Assembly (NCBI GenBank): GCA_025350055.1
Contig: JANXYK010000008.1
Span: 111,397-175,396 of the forward strand
Direction: 5' to 3'
Length of the DNA: 64,000 bases
From: Gammaproteobacteria bacterium
GTDB lineage: Bacteria > Pseudomonadota > Gammaproteobacteria > Steroidobacterales > Steroidobacteraceae
Shown here: positions 59,138 through 64,000 of the stretch, piece after piece
Numbering within the stretch: position 1 is the stretch's first letter
Layout: each line of letters opens with the position of its first letter
The notes under the pieces: generated by a model
What the model was told of the DNA's origin: nothing
Seen by the model: only the letters and a program-made list of their open reading frames with translations
Database searches by the model: none
Translations under genes and position numbers: made by a program

Positions 59138-60649
59138 ATGTGTGGCATCGTCGGCATCGTTGGTACCGGCCCCGTCAATCAACGCATCTACGATGCGCTG
59201 ACGGTACTGCAGCATCGCGGCCAGGATGCCGCCGGCATCATGACGGCCGACCAGGGCGAACTGTGCGTACGCAAGGGCTCCGGCCTGGTGCGCGACGTGT
59301 TCCAGCAGCATCACATGCTCGAGCTGCGTGGCAAGGTGGGCATCGGCCATGTGCGCTACCCGACCGCCGGCTGCGACAACGCCGCCGAGGCCCAGCCGTT
59401 CTATGTGAACGCGCCCTATGGCATCTGCCTGGCCCACAACGGCAACCTCACCAATGCCAGCGAACTGGCCGATGTGCTGACGCGCGAAGAGCGCCGGCAT
59501 CTGAACACCGAATCCGATTCCGAAGTACTGCTCAACGTGCTGGCTTCCGAGCTGCAGCGCGTGGGCACACCGCGCGTGACGCCCGCCGACATCTTCGCCG
59601 CCACCTCTGCGGTCTACCGGCGTTGCCGCGGTGCCTATGCCGTCATCGCGATGGTGATCGGCCATGGCGTGCTGGGTTTTCGCGATCCCAATGGCATCCG
59701 GCCGCTGGTGCTGGGCGAGCGGCGCACCGCGCGCGGCACCGAGTACATGCTGGCCTCCGAGAACACGGCGCTCGACAACCTATCCTTCAAGATGGTGCGC
59801 GATGTGGCGCCAGGCGAAGCCGTGTTCATCGACGAGCAGGGGCGCCTGCACTCGCAGCAGTGCGTCAGCACGGTGCGTCATACGCCCTGCATCTTCGAAT
59901 ACGTGTATTTCGCGCGCCCCGATTCGATCATGGACAACATCTCGGTGTACCGCGCGCGCATGCGCATGGGCGAGCGCCTGGCCGACAAGATCCGGCGTGT
60001 GCATCCCGACCACGACATCGACGTGGTGATTCCAATTCCCGATACCAGCCGCACCAGCGCGCTGCAGATGGCGCAGAAGCTGCGTATCAAGTACCGCGAA
60101 GGCTTTAACAAGAACCGCTACATCGGCCGCACCTTCATCATGCCGGGGCAGGAGCAGCGCGAGAAATCGGTGCGCCGCAAGCTCAACGCCATCGACCTGG
60201 AATTCCGCGGCAAGAACGTGCTGCTGGTCGATGATTCGATCGTGCGTGGTACCACCTCGGCGCAGATTATCGAGCTGGCGCGCGATGCCGGCGCGCGCAA
60301 GGTCTACTTCGCTTCGGCGGCGCCGCCGGTGCGCTACCCCAACGTGTACGGCATCGACATGCCCGCCGCCAGCGAGCTGGTGGCTGCGGGGCGCAGTGAA
60401 GAAGAAGTGGCGCGGCTGATCGGCGCCGACTGGCTGGTGTACCAGGATCTCTCCGACCTGGTCGCGGCCTGCCAGCACGACAATGCCAATATCGCCGAAT
60501 TCGATACTTCCTGCTTCTCCGGCGAATACGTCACAGGTGATGTCACCGCCGAGTATCTGGCCAAGCTGCAGCGCCACCGCTCCGATGCGGCGCGTAGCCA
60601 GCGGCGCGATGACGCGGGCAATTCACTGCGGGTAGTCGGCGGAGCTTGA
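59138..60649 (+). CDS. purF: Amidophosphoribosyltransferase
   Basis: First committed step of purine synthesis. 503 residues with the Ntn-type start MCGIVGIVG (Cys2 becomes the nucleophile), the glutaminase block LAHNGNLTN, and the PRPP loop [17 protein letters not shown] lies 11 bases before the ATG. It is followed by an unknown gene rather than a methionine gene. Confidence 0.97.
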   Translation: MCGIVGIVGTGPVNQRIYDALTVLQHRGQDAAGIMTADQGELCVRKGSGLVRDVFQQHHMLELRGKVGIGHVRYPTAGCDNAAEAQPFYVNAPYGICLAHNGNLTNASELADVLTREERRHLNTESDSEVLLNVLASELQRVGTPRVTPADIFAATSAVYRRCRGAYAVIAMVIGHGVLGFRDPNGIRPLVLGERRTARGTEYMLASENTALDNLSFKMVRDVAPGEAVFIDEQGRLHSQQCVSTVRHTPCIFEYVYFARPDSIMDNISVYRARMRMGERLADKIRRVHPDHDIDVVIPIPDTSRTSALQMAQKLRIKYREGFNKNRYIGRTFIMPGQEQREKSVRRKLNAIDLEFRGKNVLLVDDSIVRGTTSAQIIELARDAGARKVYFASAAPPVRYPNVYGIDMPAASELVAAGRSEEEVARLIGADWLVYQDLSDLVAACQHDNANIAEFDTSCFSGEYVTGDVTAEYLAKLQRHRSDAARSQRRDDAGNSLRVVGGA

Positions 60650-60667
60650 TCGCCCGCTGTGGCGAGG

Positions 60668-61216
60668 ATGAGTGACGTGCCGCGCGCCCTGCTGCTTTCC
60701 ACCTTTGCCGCGATGGCCAGCGAGCCTGCCACCTCCTGGCCCCAGATCCTTGAGCGTGAGGCCACGCGCCACAGCTTCGCGGCGCGCTGGCGCGGCGCCT
60801 TGCACGAGCAGCCGCCCACCGCTGCCATTCGCGTCGCCCACGCGCTGGAGATGGGTGGACCCGGTTTGCAGGCCTGGAGCGCCAGCTGGCGATTGCCGGG
60901 GGAGGAGGCGCCGCCCCTGCAACTGGCCGCGGCTGCGGCAGCCCTGCTGGCCGGACGGGATGGCCTGCTGTTGCTGGTGGCGCCGGCCAGCGGTACCGAT
61001 GAGTTCGATAGCGGGGCACTGATCGACGCCGATTCCTGCGCGCGCATGGCGGTCGCGGGCTTTGATGCGGAAACCGAGATCCGCCTGGGCAATTGCGGTG
61101 AACTGCTGGCGGCCGCTGGCGATTGCGTGACCATCGAGCGCTCCAGAGTGCAAGCCGGCGACGCGCTGCGCTACCTGGTGCTGGGGATCAAGTGGCATGC
61201 GCCTGCTCGCCATTGA
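60668..61216 (+). CDS. Hypothetical protein, partner gene of pseudo-receiver kinase
   Basis: The 182-residue soluble protein is not recognised. It has no signal peptide, no transmembrane helix, and few cysteines. A leucine-rich core (GLLLLVAP) is followed by acidic segments and a C-terminal GDALRYLVLGIKW. Its 3' end overlaps the following Ser/Thr kinase gene by 20 bases, implying translational coupling and a shared function. The start could be GTG 60659 or ATG 60668. Confidence 0.7.
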   Translation: MSDVPRALLLSTFAAMASEPATSWPQILEREATRHSFAARWRGALHEQPPTAAIRVAHALEMGGPGLQAWSASWRLPGEEAPPLQLAAAAAALLAGRDGLLLLVAPASGTDEFDSGALIDADSCARMAVAGFDAETEIRLGNCGELLAAAGDCVTIERSRVQAGDALRYLVLGIKWHAPARH

Positions 61217-62453
61217 ACAGGAACCACGGATCCGCTCGCTCCTGCGCCATCACGCCAGTTGTCGCTGGCCAGCAGTAGAGCTGATTCATTACGCGCCGAT
61301 GGAGCGCGGACCCTTGCCACCCGAATTCCTGGCGCAGGGCTACGACGCGGTGCTGCTGGCGCAGGGCTGGCCCGGGGGCGATGGCATGGAATGGTTGCGC
61401 GACCTGGCCAATCGCCCTGGCTTTGCGCCGGTGATCTTCATGCTCGATCGCGATGAGCCAAGGCTGCGCAACGCGGCACTCGGCTGGGGCGCATTCGCGG
61501 TGGTCGGCAAGCATCGTTTCGTGCACGAAAAGCTGATCGAGGCGATCGAGCGCGCCAGCCGTCGCCACCGGCTCAGCATGGCCGAGTGGCGCGTGTCACC
61601 CGAGGCGCGCGAGTCGCACCGTTTCGGCGATGCGGTGATTCCCGGCTACCGGCGCGCACGGCTGCTGGCACGCGGCTCGGTCTCGCAGCTCTACGTGGCC
61701 GAGAGCGAGAAAGCCGAGTTGCTGGTGGTGCTGAAGGTCACTCCCTCGCAGCGCGATGATTCGGGCATCGATCAATCCTTCGAGCGCTTCCTGCAGGAAT
61801 ACGAGATTGCCGAGCGCATCCGCCATCCGAACATCGTGCGGCTCTATGAGCTGGGCATCGCTGATGATCATGCCTACCTGGCGATGGAGTATTTTCCGCG
61901 TGGCGATCTGCGCCGACGCATGAAGAGCACGCTCGCGCCGGCGGAGGCACTCGGTTACGGCGCGCAGATAGCCGATGTGCTGGGGGCGATCCATCAGGCT
62001 GGCATCCTGCATCGCGACCTGAAGCCCGGTAACGTGATGCTGCGCTCGGAGGAACAACTGGCGCTGATCGATTTTGGGCTCGCGAAGCAGGCGGCCATGC
62101 AGCTGGATCTCACCGACAAGGGTCTGATCTTCGGTACGCCGCACTACATGAGCCCGGAGCAGGGCCACGGCCAGGCACTCGATGCTCGCAGCGACCTGTA
62201 CAGCCTGGGCGTCGTGCTCTATGAAATGCTGACCGGTGACAAGCCTTACCGCGCCGACAATCCCATGACCGTGCTGTACATGCACCGCAATACACCGATA
62301 CCTCAGCTTGAGGAGCGCCTCGCCCCGCTGCAACCCGTGCTCGACCGATTGCTGGCCAAGGAGGCCGATGATCGCTACGAGAACGCCGCCGACGCGGGCA
62401 AGGCATTGAACGAGGCGCGCAGCGCCTGGCTGGAACTGCCGGCTGGCAGCTGA
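61197..62453 (+). CDS. Ser/Thr protein kinase with N-terminal pseudo-receiver domain
   Basis: The 418-residue protein fuses a receiver-like domain (1-125) to a Hanks kinase domain (about 150-410). The receiver lacks the phospho-acceptor: the expected Asp after GYDAVLL is Ala55, and the acidic pair at the start is IEQEP. The kinase keeps Lys180, HRDLKPGN (272-279) and DFG but its Gly loop is ARGSVSQ, which is degraded. No membrane helix is present. It overlaps the unknown gene upstream and is followed by miaE after 3 bases. Targets unknown. Confidence 0.88.
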   Translation: MRLLAIEQEPRIRSLLRHHASCRWPAVELIHYAPMERGPLPPEFLAQGYDAVLLAQGWPGGDGMEWLRDLANRPGFAPVIFMLDRDEPRLRNAALGWGAFAVVGKHRFVHEKLIEAIERASRRHRLSMAEWRVSPEARESHRFGDAVIPGYRRARLLARGSVSQLYVAESEKAELLVVLKVTPSQRDDSGIDQSFERFLQEYEIAERIRHPNIVRLYELGIADDHAYLAMEYFPRGDLRRRMKSTLAPAEALGYGAQIADVLGAIHQAGILHRDLKPGNVMLRSEEQLALIDFGLAKQAAMQLDLTDKGLIFGTPHYMSPEQGHGQALDARSDLYSLGVVLYEMLTGDKPYRADNPMTVLYMHRNTPIPQLEERLAPLQPVLDRLLAKEADDRYENAADAGKALNEARSAWLELPAGS

Positions 62454-62456
62454 TCA

Positions 62457-63086
62457 TTGCAGTTGCCGGTGAATATCGACGCGCTGCTGGCGCCTACACC
62501 CGTCGCCTGGCTGGAAGCCGCGTGCGAGCAGTGGCAGGTGTTGCTGGCCGATCACGGCTATTGCGAAAAGAAGGCGGCCTCGACGGCGCTGGCACTGATC
62601 TTTGCCTACCCCGAATGCACCGGGCAGTGCCTGGCGCTGGCACGCCTGGCGCGTGAGGAGCTGCGCCACTTCGAACAGGTGACGCGCATGATGGAACGCT
62701 TGCAGGTGCCCTTCACGCGCTTGCGTCCCGGGCGCTACGCGGCGGGATTGCGCGCTGCGGTGCGTACGCACGAACCGCAGCGGCGAGTGGACCTGTTGCT
62801 GGTGGGCGCACTGATCGAGGCGCGTTCCTGCGAGCGCTTCCGTCTGCTGGCCAAGCGCTTGCCCGCGCCGCTGGCGGGCTTCTACGACGACCTGGCGCGC
62901 GCCGAGGCGCGTCATGGCGAGTTGTATCTGGAATTCGCGCGCGAAGCCGCCGTCGCGGCGGGTGTCGCCGACTACTCAGCGCGCCTGCAAGAACTCGCGG
63001 CGATCGAAGCGGAGCTGATCATCACGGCCGACGAGCAGCTGCGCTTTCATTCCGGTCCGCCGCGCGGCAGTGCCCGCAGCGCATAG
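62457..63086 (+). CDS. miaE: tRNA 2-methylthio-N6-isopentenyl-A37 hydroxylase MiaE
   Basis: The 209-residue diiron monooxygenase has ferritin-like ligands: Glu37 in CEKKAAST, Glu68/His71 in EELRH, Glu121 in IEARSCERF and Glu150/His153 in AEARH. It hydroxylates ms2i6A37 of tRNA to ms2io6A using oxygen. TTG 62457 is the start, 3 bases after the kinase stop. Its 3' end overlaps lpxH on the other strand by 40 bases. Confidence 0.9.
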   Translation: MQLPVNIDALLAPTPVAWLEAACEQWQVLLADHGYCEKKAASTALALIFAYPECTGQCLALARLAREELRHFEQVTRMMERLQVPFTRLRPGRYAAGLRAAVRTHEPQRRVDLLLVGALIEARSCERFRLLAKRLPAPLAGFYDDLARAEARHGELYLEFAREAAVAAGVADYSARLQELAAIEAELIITADEQLRFHSGPPRGSARSA

Positions 63087-63781
63087 CCGCGCTCGTCCCA
63101 GCGCAATACGCTGCCCTGTTCATACCAGGCGCCGAGCACGATGCGGCGCGCGCTCTGGTCTGCCACCTTGAACTCATGCACCGCCGGCCGGTGCGTGTGC
63201 CCATGCACCAGTGTGCGCACTTGGCAGGCTTGCATGGCTGACTGCACCGCCGCCGGGTCGGCATCCATGATGTACGCCGCCGCACTGCCAGTATGTACAC
63301 GGCTCCCGGCACGTGCCGCCGCCGCGAGCGTCCGGCGAGTCGAGAGCGACAGGCGCAGGAAGCGGCGCTGCCAGCTGGCAGTACGCACCACAGTGCGCAG
63401 TCGCTGGTACGACAGATCGGCCGTACACAGTGCATCGCCGTGCGTGAGCAGCATGCGCTCGCCGTAAAGTTCGAGCTCAATCGCATCTCCCAGCAGCCGG
63501 CAGTGCGTGCGCTGCGCAAATCCAGCACCCAGCAGGAAATCACGATTGCCATGCATCACGTAGCAGGGCGTGCCACTTTCCACATATTCGCGCAGCGCCG
63601 CGCACACCTGCGAGCGCGCGGGGTCGTCATCGTCATCGCCGACCCAGTCCTCGAACAGGTCGCCCAGTATGTACAGCGCGTCAGCACCGCGCGCCATTCC
63701 CCTCAGGAACTGCCCGAACTGTGCGATTGCGCTGGGGTAAGCGGCATCCAGGTGCAGATCGCTTACGAAGTACGTGGTCAT
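63047..63781 (-). CDS. lpxH: UDP-2,3-diacylglucosamine diphosphatase LpxH
   Basis: The 244-residue metallophosphoesterase of lipid A synthesis hydrolyses UDP-2,3-diacylglucosamine. Metal ligands are visible in SDLHLD (residues 7-12), GDLFEDWVGDD, GNRDFL, LTHGD and HGHTHRP. ATG 63781 is chosen because it gives the short family N-terminus (MTTYFVSDLHL). Converges with miaE. Confidence 0.94.
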   Translation of the reverse strand: MTTYFVSDLHLDAAYPSAIAQFGQFLRGMARGADALYILGDLFEDWVGDDDDDPARSQVCAALREYVESGTPCYVMHGNRDFLLGAGFAQRTHCRLLGDAIELELYGERMLLTHGDALCTADLSYQRLRTVVRTASWQRRFLRLSLSTRRTLAAAARAGSRVHTGSAAAYIMDADPAAVQSAMQACQVRTLVHGHTHRPAVHEFKVADQSARRIVLGAWYEQGSVLRWDERGYALRALPRGGPE

Positions 63782-63849
63782 TGGAGCTGTTCGCACACGT
63801 ACTGCCTCGAAGAGCAGGTCTTCCCCGGCGTGTTCTTGGGTGTCGGCAT
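63778..63849 (-). other. Possible 23-codon leader ORF overlapping lpxH
   Basis: ATG 63849 opens a 23-codon frame (MPTPKNTPGK...CEQLQ) whose stop overlaps the lpxH ATG as ATGA. It could be a small upstream peptide coupled to lpxH, but the ribosome-binding site is weak and the length is small. Confidence 0.2.
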
Positions 63850-63949
63850 TTGAGCGATCGCACACTGTGTGGCGAGCGGGGATGAGGCGCGCCTCAATTT
63901 CACGGCATTGCCGAAGGGGGGCGTCGATCGTGAAGGGCTTGGGGCGGGA

Positions 63950-63977
63950 CCGGCCGCGCCATGGATGGCGCGGCCGG
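63950..63977. repeat. GC-rich perfect inverted repeat
   Basis: Arms of 13 bases (CCGGCCGCGCCAT / ATGGCGCGGCCGG) around two bases give a very stable hairpin upstream of lpxH, close to the window end. There is no U-run. It may be the terminator of a gene beyond the edge, or a dispersed palindrome; nothing else protein-like is visible between 63850 and 64000. Confidence 0.45.
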
Positions 63978-64000
63978 AGCCTCCATGGACGGATTCACGG

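Overview
This is a GC-rich, densely packed chromosomal window from a Gammaproteobacterium. Several gene orders are classical for that class: asd-fimV-truA-accD-folC-dedD-cvpA-purF, glyA-nrdR-ribD-ribE-ribBX-ribH-nusB-thiL, xseB-ispA-dxs, and parE next to parC. The SUSHI-like TonB receptor, FimX/FimV, FolE2, EpmA/EF-P and the RibBX-type protein point towards the Xanthomonadales/Nevskiales/Steroidobacter side of the class rather than the enterics. No species can be named from the sequence alone. I see no tRNA, rRNA, CRISPR, transposase or phage gene. Most genes are housekeeping genes in tightly coupled operons, often with ATGA, GTGA or TTGA stop/start overlaps and many GTG or TTG starts.

Region by region. 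1-5.4 kb: the 5' part of a TonB-dependent receptor (minus), then formate-THF ligase converging on a dimethylglycine/sarcosine dehydrogenase-like flavoprotein with a GcvT tail. 5.4-11.2 kb: a GlxA-type AraC regulator, a secreted phosphoesterase paired with a diheme peroxidase, and a secreted protein with two SGNH hydrolase domains. 11.2-17 kb: rhomboid protease, RraB, homocysteine methyltransferase, carboxylesterase, a bactofilin remnant, a DUF4145 zinc-ribbon protein and EttA. 17-26 kb: an HDAC-fold deacetylase, the glyA/nrdR/riboflavin operon ending in nusB-thiL, and a Ser/Thr kinase with a cyclic-nucleotide domain. 26-30 kb (minus): xseB-ispA-dxs-folE2. 30.2-32.6 kb: a rubrerythrin / CCG-type Fe-S protein / DUF3501 operon behind a clear promoter and a perfect palindromic operator. 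32.7-37 kb: topoisomerase IV parE and parC.

37-45.5 kb (minus): a FimX-like degenerate c-di-GMP protein translationally coupled to a complete oligopeptide ABC importer (oppABCDF), followed by a frameshifted LysM gene and a small lipoprotein. 45.7-48.9 kb: EF-P and its lysylating enzyme EpmA, Psd and a Sco1-type copper protein. 48.9-60.6 kb: prmB-aroC-asd, then the fimV to purF block, which lacks the trpF often found between truA and accD. 60.7-64 kb: an unknown protein overlapping a Ser/Thr kinase with a pseudo-receiver domain, then miaE and convergent lpxH.

The most interesting points are the rubrerythrin operon with its operator, the unknown-protein/pseudo-receiver-kinase pair, the FimX-Opp coupling, the zinc-less RibBX, two broken genes (LysM and bactofilin), and three genes whose -10 boxes lie so close to the start codon that their mRNAs may be leaderless.
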